Part shown: positions 42,047-53,104 of the stretch, piece after piece
Layout of the letters: each line of letters opens with the position of its first letter
How positions within the stretch are numbered: position 1 is the first letter of the stretch
Notes under the pieces: generated by a model
Told to the model about the DNA's origin: nothing
The model's database searches: none
The model's input: the letters and a program-made list of their open reading frames with translations, nothing else
Origin: Stictocephala bisonia
Lineage: Eukaryota > Arthropoda > Insecta > Hemiptera > Membracidae
DNA: 64,000 nt
Reading direction: 5' to 3'
Assembly (NCBI GenBank): GCA_035578905.1
Contig: JAQJVL010002220.1
Span: forward strand, 1 to 64,000
Made by a program: the position numbers and the translations under genes

Positions 42047-42285
42047 TATATTCAGTGGGTAAATTGCTTTTGAGAATGGGCCACTTAAAGAGACCTCATT
42101 TTGAGGATGCAATCTCTCCAGGGTCTGAGTGGAAGGTCAGCTCCATTGTAATCTGTCGTACTCCAATCATCTGCCACAAAGCTGGTGCCGGACAATGGCA
42201 AGGAAGACAGGCTGTAGAAATGAACTTCATCCCGAAGGGGTTTTTACAGGTTCTTTTTTAAGAACACTTTCCATTCAGCTGAAAC
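42047..42285. repeat. Best-conserved A/B block, copy B
   Basis: Partner of 27337-27560. One extra base near 42140 (GTCAGCTCC against GTCACTCC) breaks the minus-strand frame that is open in copy A. Plus-strand open frames of 61-68 codons here do not match each other cleanly between copies. Confidence 0.7.
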
Positions 42286-43298
42286 TGTCCTATTCTTTTA
42301 CCGATAAGTTTTAATAATAATAAATAAATAATAAAGACCAAATAGGTAGAAAGTAAAATGTCTTTTACGATTTCAACTTTAAATATACATTGCTATCGTT
42401 TGTATGTGTTACGTTCAGAATAAATGTAGTAAGATACAATTCACAAATCTGGTTCTAGCAATAAAAACTATTCAGATAATACATTTAGCAAGCCATATCC
42501 ATACATTTTTCAAACCATAGATTGGAAGCATTCGTAAATTTTACGACACGCCCAAAATAAATTGCCATAAATACGTCACTTTTGGTTTGACGGGCTTTTC
42601 CAGATAGATAATCCTTCCTCCACTTTGCTCAAGGTTACTCCTGTTTCCTTCCCGTCTTCTACGTATATTTTACTGGACATAATGGGTTAACTGTAGAATA
42701 TACGAATGTAAAACTGTAAAAACCTAATTTTTACCACCTTTTTTATATGGGTTAACAAATGCTTTTTGACGTCTTTGCAAATATAAAAATAATTATACTG
42801 ATAAACGGATTTTTTTTACATATACATCTTCTTTGATCTTTAGATTTGTTTTGGTATTGTGGATCAAATCACTACTTCCTGGCTTTTAAAATGAATTTGT
42901 TGCAATGTTTGGCTGCCTGTCTTACAGTGTTCATAGTTGGAAATAGAATAAACCAAAATTACTGAAAACAAGAACTGTAATACTGTTGGCAATTAACATT
43001 ACAGTTCATTAACTGTTACCAAATTAATTAATTATAATGTTAAGTTTTTTTCTCAATCCCTGACAAAAATTTAAAACAATCAACTAAAACATCGTAATAC
43101 TTATAAATACTTGCTGATAGTGTGACACTTAATAGTCTTGCCATTCTAGGGTTAATGTCTGATATACATTCTCTTATTGTTGATAAAATACTTTATATTC
43201 CTTGCATGTATTTATACATTTGTTTTAAACATAAAAAAGTTCAATTCCTTAAAGAAAAGTTATGATCAAAATTATTATACCCTTCGTAGTTGAATATA
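42286..43298. other. Segment B DNA, no feature seen
   Basis: AT-rich; no coding signal. Confidence 0.5.
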
Positions 43299-44344
43299 CA
43301 GGGTGGTTTTTAATGCAGTTCCCACCACCTATTTTTCTTCATTGTACATGAAAAGGGATTTTTAACCACGCCAATCATTATACATAAACAAACACTATCT
43401 TTTGTGACACTTTTGGGAGTCATTTGAGGTCGGAGATGTGGAGGTCAACTTCAAAATTCTTAATGTGAAGCTGGTCATGCGACTTATCTTTTAACATTGT
43501 CTTTTTTCCTGAATACAATGGTGCAATGAAAACTAAAAATGTTTGTACCATTTTCGAGATACTTGCAGGTTTTAGTACTTAGAAGGCAAATAGGATGTTT
43601 TTTATCATCATTCATGGCATCCTCATAACATGTTTTTTTAAGCGGTACAATAAAGATATGATTACTCCTTTTTTGTAATAATTTATTAAAATTTAAATAT
43701 TGAAACCACAAACTTACTTAAGCTCACGTTCAACCCATGGAGTTCAGGTTATTAAAATTGAAATTTATTAATTTTAGTTTTTTTTTTAATCTTATTTAAT
43801 GGAGTGATACGAGTATTACAAAAGGTGCCTCACCTAAAGTAAGTGTTCAAATCCTCCATCTACTTCCTGGCAGTAATGTAATATTTTCAAATATTCATCA
43901 CGAACATTACGTAGGATGTTGTCTGTGATATTGCCGTAAGCGACTGAATTTCAGTTCTTAAGGTCATCTAAGTTATGTAGTGGAGTCTTGTAGACAACCC
44001 TTTTTTAAGTTTTGTTTTCAACATTGCATTAAGGGGGGAAAGACAGTAATAAATTATATGTCGCATGACCAGCTTCTTTTCACAATTTTCAATCTGCCTT
44101 CTTCGTCCTGAACCTGAGAATATCTCGAAAACAAACGGTACAAATATCTTTAGTTTTGATTGCACTATTGTATTTAGAGAAAAAAGACAATTTTAAACGA
44201 TATGTCGCATGAACATCTTCTCATTAAGAGTTTTGAAGTTGACCTCCACATCTTGGACCTCAAATGCCTTTAAAAAAGTTAAAAAATTACTTTAAAAGAA
44301 AAAAATGTGTCAGGCATTAAGATGATTGAAATAAGAACAACCTG
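43299..44344. mobile_element. Foldback element with transposase remnant (FB-3), ~1.05 kb
   Basis: It begins CAGGGTGGTTTTTAATG after TA and ends in ..GAACAACCTG. The arms match as inverted repeats over about 250 bp: the reverse complement of 43380-43560 contains ATGGTACAAA.ATTTTTAGTTT, AAAAAAGACAAT, GTCGCATGA and GTTGACCTCCACATCT, and all four occur in order at 44120-44270. A transposase C-terminal scrap lies between the arms. The length equals FB-1 and FB-2, although the ends differ in sequence. The minus-strand frames 43484-43711 and 43968-44165 are arm by-products. Confidence 0.82.
43834..43995 (-). pseudogene. Transposase C-terminal fragment (IS630/Tc1/mariner type) inside FB-3
   Basis: Minus strand, 54 codons with one internal stop: VVYKTPLHNLDDLKN, then stop, then ITDNILRNVRDEY, CQEVDGG, FEHLL and a final stop. 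This is the well-known C-terminal end of insect mariner-like transposases ('VY.TPV.SLDEL..RI..A...IT..ML..V..EL..R...C....G.HIEHL'). The catalytic DDE part is missing. It ties the foldback family to that superfamily. Confidence 0.78.
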
Positions 44345-44764
44345 ACCATTAATTTAGTCTTTAGAAACGAATTGAAGTATACTTCAGCTACCCCAAACTC
44401 CCTCCAAGTGGAATGCATCATTACAGCGTATTTATCCCTCACTGAAGTTTCACCAAAGGAATTCATTCAAAAGAAGTTCTGCCCCAAGGATCCTTTTTTA
44501 TAATTTGCCTTTGTAAATTGCTTAATGCTTTTGTTATTATTTTGCACACCTGGCTAAGCAAAACTAACAATAAAATTACAACTTATTAAATAGATATCGA
44601 TACAGTTGAATTTTTTTCACAAAATAGAATTATTACTTAAACAACTTGTCATTAGAATAATTCCTTATTTCCTTAACAATCAATTATTCATAGCACGATT
44701 GTGTTATGTTAGAAAAACATCAACCATCGTAAATATTTGGGGTATACGTTCGTGGTTAAGGAGT

Positions 44765-45310
44765 CACTTGACAGAAGAGCCCCAAACAATCTTAGTGGCA
44801 AGCAATCCGATAGAATTGGTTTCGTGACCAACCTCATATAACTTGCATGATGTAGCTCCTAAAGGGTATATACTCGTGATATGCGACAAAGGATACCCAT
44901 GAGATGTGAGTGACGTGCAATCAGACTTGATTGGTTTCGTGACCAACATCACCTATGCGTGACCAACATCATATTATTGCGTGTGATAGCAATAATAAGT
45001 GATCACGTGCCTGACGACTCCATAGGATGTAAGTAGCGTGCGATTAGACAGGATTGCTTTCGTGAAAAACCACCCTTATCTGGTGTGTGATAGCACCAAA
45101 TGGGTACATAATTGTTAAGTAATCACATAACTGAAGAGACCCATTGTATGCGAATGGCGTAAAATCAGATAATATTGATTTATTGAAAAAACCACCCTAA
45201 TCCGGTGTTTGATAGCACCAAATGGGTACATACTTCTTAAGTAATCACGTAACTGAAGATGCCTATGTGATGTGTGTGGCGTGCAATCTGACTAGATTGT
45301 ACGTGAATTA
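44765..45310. repeat. ~115-125-bp tandem repeat, about five copies, expanded in segment B
   Basis: Landmarks GTAATCACGT(A/G)(A/C)CTGA, GGCGTGCAATC and GATTG.TTTCGTGA recur through the stretch, with the module GTGTGATAGCACC / AAATGGGTACAT between them. Segment A has about two units at the matching place (30130-30340). Confidence 0.8.
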
Positions 45311-46330
45311 AACCTTTAAGGAAAGCATGTTTGGGCGAAGAGGTCACTGAGAAGTGAGAAGTTCGTACACTCTGGGAATGGATATCCCCAAACAAATTTC
45401 TGCTACAATACATTTTACTTTTTTATTTTTAGATCCATACATTAGGTAATATGTATGGATATAAATATACAAGGTAATTCTTTAGTGTGCCGCCATTAGG
45501 ACATTTTAAACATACAGAGATACAAAAATATGGGGAACTTCACCTACTTTTTCGTCATTAATAAAAATATGCATTTAGCGTTTTAAAAAGCCGCCATTTT
45601 CCAAAAAGGCAGACAACTTAATTTTTTATTGTGTAATACTATGTACATTTAATGACTGTTTCTGATAAAACATGTAATTTTAAGACGTTTTTTATTCATT
45701 GTATTTTTCCTTTAATATTAACTATTTCTAATCTACGGACACTCAAATAGTTAAAAACGTCAACTTTTGACATTGTAAAATTGAAATAACAGCCATGTTT
45801 TATTCTGTAATATTAGGATACATTCTTACATATTAGTTATCATAAAGGTTGACTATCTTACAGAAAATAAAATATAATTAGACCTAGACTATTTTTTTAA
45901 AACCAGTTTCTAATACTAATTTTTAAAAACATTTGTTATTTCCATTTTCAACGTAGTTTCACAATTAAATATATTTTGTACAATAAAATAGCACCTAGTA
46001 CAACTTAAGTAAATTATTATGATATGTATGTAATCGCAACACAGTATATTTTTTAATATTTATTGCCCTCCAGAAATAGAAACTACATTATTGGAATGAA
46101 CTGTTTGAAGTAAACCTAGCATAATACTAGTCTGTCAGCTGTTTATATAAATATCGCAATAAGTCTATCACCAACCAGTACTGGAAAAGTGGTGATATTA
46201 TCTAAATCAGAATTATTGAATGTTTTTAATGTTATATCAATTAAATTGTAATTGAAGGTAAACATTATTTTAAATGTATAGTCATGTTTAGCATATTACA
46301 AGTCTAATTCGATTTTCTAAAATCTATAAA
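45311..46330. other. AT-rich DNA; possible left end of another CAGGGTG-like element at 45468
   Basis: ATACAAGGTAATTCTTTAGTGTGCCGCC at 45467-45494 resembles a TA-CAGGGTGATTC terminus, with GCCGCCATTTTCCAAAAAGGC further in. No right end was found, so this is weak. Confidence 0.35.
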
Positions 46331-46369
46331 ACACAAAAAGAGCACAAATCCACTGTACAGGTGAAAAAT

Positions 46370-48110
46370 TTAGATATTCTTTATTCATCCCTAAGAGAAA
46401 GGTTGCAACGTGCCGGCTCACTACTCATTGGAGAAGGGCGGGGTGGGATGATCTTGAATGCTAAGTTTCACTGTTGTACCAATATAAGCGGTCCACAAGT
46501 TGATATGGGTTTTAGGGCGCCACCCCGTTGACTGGGTTGTGTAGAAGGGTGGTATAGCGGGGAATTAAACCCTTCATCCAGAAATTGGTCAATATCACCC
46601 GTGAGACCGATTATTAAAGTTACCCGGGAAAAATTCAGGCATGGATAGTAACATCCGTTAAGTTTCTTAAGCTTAACCTGTTTGAAGAAAACTAGACAAT
46701 TGTTGTAAACTAAACAATAATTAATTACTTCAATAGTGGGCCACTGAAGCTAGTTAAGCTGAAGCTCTACAGGCTTGATCTTGTTAAGTCAATCCACTAC
46801 CAAGTATATACAGGCAAAGTTGAATTTTGGAAGTTGTAACTTAATTTTCTGCCTCTAAATTCCTAGCCATAATCACTAGAACCTTCAGAGATACTCTGTT
46901 TCCCTTTTCCAACTATTTAAGTTACTAGAAAAATTCAAGGTAAATTAATCGAGAGGCAATTTCAGTGAGAATAGTGAACACTTTTTACTATAAAGCAAAA
47001 TTAATATGTAAGTACTCTTACATTTCCATATCTTAATCAGCAGTATATTATCTCACAACATGAGCCAAAATCTTAAACCAATCTGTCAAGATTATTCACC
47101 ACAAGAAAATAAGAACTACTTGCATAACACCAAGTTATACCAAGAACAGTTACAAGACTACCTTTGACCTTGGTAGTTAAAAATTCAATAAGCGAGTTAA
47201 CATAAACCAGTACATATATTACGACTTCATAAAATTGTGAAAGCAACTTAATTATTTTTGGTGGCCACCGTGCTGCAAGAAAATATTAAACAATATACAT
47301 GTATACAACATTTACAACTAGACAACCTTAAACCTATAAAGAGTAACTAAGCAGTTACGATAAAGATACGATTCCTCAGGTGATCTAAGGATGTCCCCAG
47401 ACGAAATTTACTGATTTACAAAGAGTCCACACAATCCACTATAAATGCCTCAGTCCAAAATATTTGCAAATGTCTAATAATATTTAAGTTGGTTCAAAAG
47501 AAGGTCCAATTCAGAATTTATGTTATTGGTACCAATAATATGCCATATCAAATAAGAAATGCGTGACTTATCGATTGTAGACTTCCGTCACTGAGGGCCT
47601 CAGAGGGTTGGCGTTCCATCAGCGTCCGGTAGGTCGGTAGGCAGGATGGATGCCAGAGAACACCGCTTCCGCCAAGGTGTCAAAGTCTTAAAGTGTCGAC
47701 AGCTTGCTCGATGTAGGCCAGGAACCAAAAACCCTCTTCGCATAAAGCTATGCATAAATCCTCGGGTCGAGAGAAGAGGGCTCCCAAGTTGACACTGCCG
47801 AAGCTTCTTCCATCCGACAACCTTTTCGTGAGCTAACCGCCAGTCAGTGCTCGTGCATCTCAGTCCAGCAACCGGATTGGAGGCACCGGAACAGACAAGT
47901 TTTCCGGCAGGGGTCAAGTAGGCACAGCCTTCGCCCCGTGGCGATATCGAGCGAAATCAAAGAAGTAGTGCAGCAGTCCAACGTAATCTAGGTATCTCGG
48001 CTGTTGAAGGCGCGCACATCAACAGATTAAACAAAGTTTAGGTGATCAGTCTAAACTATATCCGAGTTGAGGCTAGGAAAACTTGAAACGCTACAAGGTG
48101 CCAAAGGAAA
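46370..48110. other. GC-richer unidentified block, probably a transposon remnant
   Basis: Two parts (46385-46680 and 47550-48070) stand out by high GC and CpG content against AT-rich surroundings. A 105-codon minus-strand open frame (47917-47600) is the least repetitive frame in the window: Arg/Leu/Pro/Ser-rich, no domain, no signal peptide or membrane segment that I see. It may be a decayed LTR element, a non-LTR 5' part, or a host CpG-rich fragment. I see no LTR pair, RT, integrase or terminal repeats. Confidence 0.45.
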
Positions 48111-48681
48111 TCCTTAAATCCAATTACATCTGGTCTTGTGGTTGGATTTTCATATATGTGTCATTGGACGTACATATATGTGTCACTTTAATGTTATTAA
48201 TTTTGAGCTTCATTTTAAACTACAATAATAGTTATATGGATATATTCACTAGTATATAAATCTTTCAAAATGAAATATTTTAGGAAACCTGTGTACATCA
48301 TTATATACCATACAATACTGATAAACAAAATAATTATGATTAGCTACGTTTAATATTCACTAAACATTCTATTTACTTCCACATATCCACCAATCCACAC
48401 CTAAACGAAAAAAAAGAAACTTTGGAGATTCCCATGCAAATCGGTACTGAACAACATAAAAAAAAACTAAAACTTTACGTAATAATTAACATATACTTAC
48501 TCACTCAAGTATCTATTGTGACCATTAATAAAAACAGTTTAAAGTTAAGATGCAACTGGTTTTATATGATTCCAACATTCATAATATATTTTATAGAACC
48601 TGTATGTATTATTAGCATTATGTTATTAAGTACCCAGCTATCTTTGAAAAAGTAAAAAAACTATTTTTTATGTATACATAC

Positions 48682-48690
<9 letters not shown>
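48111..48690. other. AT-rich DNA, no feature seen
   Basis: Contains a close direct repeat of (CATATATGTGTCA) near 48150-48185. No gene seen. Confidence 0.5.
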
Positions 48691-49240
<550 letters not shown>

Positions 49241-49485
49241 ATATATACGTGTCTTTACAAGTGTATATTCATTTAGAAATTGTAAATTAACAATTTCTAT
49301 ATCCACTTAGCTATCAGATGTTTCTAATGTAGTGAAAATACTGGCTTTGGGAAATATTGCACATCACTAAATATTACAGAGTTGAGGTGTTTAATAAGAC
49401 GTTATTTCAGTTAAATCATTTTCTACTATTATGGTTAGTTGTAAGCCCCGGATATTTATGATTACTTACTAATCATATTTTCGGG

Positions 49486-49767
49486 GTGCAAGACGGCCCA
49501 AACAGCCTTCTCCCTCTTCAGCCATGTTGTATGCTAGACGCGTCAGGAAAAATGTTAGAAAAACTCTGTAAAACTAGACTTACCGAAATCATTGAAGCTT
49601 ATGTACATCTGTCACTACATCAGCACCACTATAGTCTCAGTCTAGGAGTAGTGGAGTCTGAGAAGAGGGTGGAGAATCAAAGGCTGTACAGGACAATTTT
49701 CACCTCCTCATTACACCACTCAACGTGCGAACACCTTCAACTCTGTCAGTTGGTGTGGCGTTCATAG
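49486..49767 (+). pseudogene. R1-like RT fingers fragment
   Basis: 93 open codons. Residues 14-29 (CCMLDASGKMLEKLCK) and the following TRLTEIIEA match the R1-clade block 'RPLCLLDT.GK.LEKL...RL...I'. Residues from about 40 on lose similarity, which suggests a small indel. The first Met is internal to the original protein. Confidence 0.8.
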
Positions 49768-50210
49768 TAAACTAGAATACACATTCCGACGTCCTCCATA
49801 CCTATTGCGCATTCTTTACGCATACCCGGAATATCATGCTTTGCTGTATGATAATCTGGATAGCCATCGTAGAATCTCTGTCACTTTCGAAGCCACTCAG
49901 TGTTCGATTCTTGAACCCGATCTCAGGAACATGTCATACTACAACTAGCTAAGATCTGATAAGCCGGACAACATTTTCTTGGACAGATATGCTGATAATG
50001 TGGCCGCGTTGATTTCAGTGAGGACCGTCCATCGGGCCCATCTCAAGCTGAATATGGTCATAGGATAATTGAACAGCTGGATGGAGTATCACGGCCTGAC
50101 TCTCGCTCTCTGGAAGACATACATCGTAGTACTTAAGAAAAAGTCAATCAACACTATATCCTCTATATGGGTAGGAGCGATGGGGTTGGATTCATAACCA
50201 AAAGCCATTT

Positions 50211-50483
50211 GTGAAGTACCTTGGAATTACTGTTGACTCCAAGATGAGCTGCAGTGAGCAAATAGCACGCTTCGCCGTCAATGACGCAAAGAGCGTTACT
50301 GCAGGCAGGTTGTGCTGCTCGCTGATGTACGCAGTCCAGTCCTTACTTCTGTGCGGAATCAATACTCTGGCCCACATTCTGCATAATAAGAATTTATGGA
50401 TTGGCTCTCCTACATTTAGCACCTGGAAGCTCTTCGGTTTACATAGTCGTATCGCACAATCTCCAGGCTGGACATCCTGGTAA
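50211..50483 (+). pseudogene. R1-like RT connection fragment
   Basis: 90 open codons. Residues 1-9 (MKYLGITVD) with SKMSCSEQIARFAVNDAKSV match the block after the RT palm in R1 elements ('KYLGV.LD..L.F..H......KA......L.RL'). The overlapping minus-strand frame (50500-50192) is its shadow. Confidence 0.78.
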
Positions 50484-51045
50484 TCACCAGTGTCACTCAT
50501 ATTATTTTGTTCTCTAGGAAGTCGTGGGTTATTTATCTCTGTTGCGAACTGACAGAGAGGATGTTGTGATAGTAGAGTGAGACTGTTCGTTCTGAGGTTA
50601 GCAGGCTGATTAATAAAACCTGCTAAGAAGACTTTGGACCTTGAAGCTCATCAAGGAATGTCGACCTTGGCCGGAACGGGGTCATGTAAAGATCAGATAT
50701 TTCGTGACCCAATTTCTCTCTGGTATCCCAATTTGCCTGGGTGACCCAATACTTAAGCTCCTACCTGCACAAGATGGGGAAGGCAGAAAGCATATACGGT
50801 CTTGGCGTCCAGAAGATAGCGGAGTACCCTTTTTTCTAGTGTGACCGTTGGACACTGAGAAGAGTCGCTCTGACTGTCTAGGATGACTTCGTCCCGGATC
50901 TTGTTGTTTAAAGGGAAAGACACCTCACCTGCAACTGTGTAGCTCGGCATGTTGAGGGAGTACTTTGGGTAATACAGACTACTGGTGGTTTGGAATATAG
51001 AATAACTAAAAGTAAAAAAAAAAATAATAATAAAATAAAAAAATT

Positions 51046-52070
51046 TTGTTAACTCGAAGATTACTTGAGTGATAAACGGTTCTAGGCTTTCTTACGGTGA
51101 TTAAAGTAGGAGTGTTTTTATTCGATAGTTTGGAAAACTGAAAGTCTCACACCTAGTTTGTAAATCATTTGTAACCACCTCTCCCCGAAGAATACCTAAA
51201 CAAAAAAACGTCAAATACACTCGTTTACTTAAAATACATCCTTACTATATGACATTTAACAAATATTGTTTTAGTCCTGCTCGAATATGTTGAGGAAACA
51301 ATACTGCTACTGTTAATACCTCTGCATTGATACATAGCAACTGTATATTTTGTAAAACAATAATTAAAACTATAACATACCCTTTACAGAAACATACCCC
51401 CTATTAAAAAAGTATTGTTTTAATAAAATATTAATTAGACGTGTAATATTGTATATCTAAAAATATCTTTCATATACTAGGAATGTGTGTTACTCTGTGA
51501 TGGAATTTAAGAAAGTGCGGATATAACGTTTAATGCATATAATAAACACAAAAAATACGTCTTTATACGCCTATTTTAAGAGTAAATGGTCACTCCTTTG
51601 TGTGGTCAACCTTTATGGTAGACGGAGTATTGTAGACAACAATAGATTCACCCCCCTCCCACCCAATACAACACAGACGTACTCAGTGCCATCCCCTGGG
51701 AGATGGAATGGTCGAAACGTGGACCCTTAAGTGACCAATTCCCAAATCGAATTTACGCTCAACAATGAGGTGTGGACAACTAATATTCCTTTCGCCACTT
51801 AAACAAAAATATCTGCCCAGTTCAGAGTTAAAGCAAAACTCATGTTAAGATTCAATCATAAAAAAGTTTACGTAATACATTAATACTATGTAAAATACGA
51901 TAATATAATATTTATAAATCAGATATATACAACGTGTAAATTTATTTATTTGGCCATAGAAAGTATATTCATAAAACAATTCCGCATATATAATGATGTT
52001 AATTTTTACTGTACATGAAAACATAATTTTTACTCTTGTATCTGTAAACAGGTTAATATAATTGTGTAAC
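51046..52070. other. AT-rich DNA, no feature seen
   Basis: Open frames at 51533-51730 and 52072-51845 have no recognisable content. Confidence 0.5.
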
Positions 52071-52073
52071 AAA

Positions 52074-52497
52074 GAAAAAATATCAAGGACTAAAGATAAT
52101 GGAACCTAAAAATATCAAGGACTACAGATAATGGAACCTAAAAATATCAAGGACGACAGATAATGGAACCTAAAAATATCAAGGACTACAGATAATGGAA
52201 CCTCAAAATATCAAGGACTACAGATAATGGAACCTAAAAATATCAAGGACTACAGATATTGGAACCTAAAAATATCAAGGAATACAGATAATGGAACCTA
52301 AAAATATCAAGGACTACAGATAATGGAACCTAAAAATACCAAGGACTATAGATAATGGAACCAAAAAATATCAAGGACTACAGATAATGGATCCTAAAAA
52401 TATCAAGGACTACAGATAATGGAACCTAAAAATATCAAGGACTACAGATAATGGAACCTAAAAATATCAAGGACTACAGATAATGGATCCTAAAAAT
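52074..52497. repeat. 32-bp minisatellite, 13 copies
   Basis: TATCAAGGACTACAGATAAT followed by GGAACCTAAAAA recurs every 32 bp from 52081 to 52465, with only scattered single-base changes (for example GGATCC for GGAACC in two copies). Confidence 0.97.
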
Positions 52498-53100
52498 AAT
52501 GAGTATAAAATTATATATTATATTAATTTAACAATATCTTGATATTTCATCAGAGATTTTTGGAAAAGTAAACGTAAACATTTAAAGAAGGTATACAAAC
52601 ATTTACTATCGTTGATTTTCTTGTCAAAGATTGTAATTCTTCGTTATGGAGTAAAAGAACCAACATATTTCCATATTTAACCTTAAAAATATTAATTTGA
52701 GAATTTTGAGTTTATTTATCATTGATTAACCAAAAACATAATGAAAATTTTATATTCACCCTAATACGGTGATCAGAACATGTTTTTCTATAATGTATAT
52801 CATAATATAAGTGCAGTAATGTAATGAAAAAGTCGTTTATATTACCTCTACATGTTATGATTAATCAGTAACATGTTATTTAGCAGTTCAGTTAAACTTA
52901 TGTAAGGAGCAAGGCAAATTAATGAAATAAATAATACAATATCTAGTCAATATTTATTCATTGAAAAATGTACAAAGCAATTAATTGTAAATGTGAAATT
53001 TAAATATTTGTATACACGTAAATAGTGCCTATCAAACAATGAAAAAAAAAAGATTTAAGGCTAGTAAGAGAGTGCTTAATGGAGGAAACTGGTAGCAGGC
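52498..53100. other. AT-rich DNA, no feature seen
   Basis: Spacer between the 32-bp and 130-bp arrays. No gene or repeat found. Confidence 0.5.
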
Positions 53101-53104
53101 ATGA

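Larger units (their letters stand above)
32330..45310. repeat. Paralogous segment B of the tandem duplication
   Basis: Collinear partner of segment A (block list given there), same orientation apart from one inverted block at 39505-39660. It differs from A by a transposase fragment (37.24-37.74 kb), a hairpin MITE (38.14-38.43 kb), two CAGGGTGTTCAG-type repeats (38.9 and 40.36 kb), a foldback element (43.3-44.34 kb) and an amplified ~120-bp array (44.77-45.31 kb). It lacks A's minisatellite and SINE. Divergence outside the shared blocks is high, so the duplication is old. Confidence 0.85.
49484..51045 (+). mobile_element. Decayed R1-like non-LTR retrotransposon (RT to 3' end)
   Basis: The plus strand holds, in order and in several frames: CMLDASGKMLEKL (RT fingers), FNSVSWCGVHSKLEYTF and LLRILYAYPEYHALLYD, RRISVTFEATQCSILEPDL (R1 family 'RR.VT.G..QGS.LGP.LWN'), RYADNVAALIS, WMEYHGLTLALWKT, KYLGITVDSKMS, then LIKECRPWPERGHVKIRYF and TQFLSG of the R1 C-terminal region. 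An A-rich tail sits at 51009-51045. In the catalytic box (49988-49999) YADD has become YADN. Many stops; dead. R1 elements normally sit in 28S rDNA; no rDNA is seen here, so this is a dispersed copy or an R1-clade relative with another target. Confidence 0.88.

Noticed and set aside
49446..49486. Hairpin CCCCGGATATTTATGATTA / TAATCATATTTTCGGGG before the R1-like element
   Set aside because: Only 5 and 8 bp of the stem match exactly; likely chance or decayed, and no function can be supported.
52074..52497. CRISPR-like 32-bp regular array
   Set aside because: The repeats are contiguous with no spacers.
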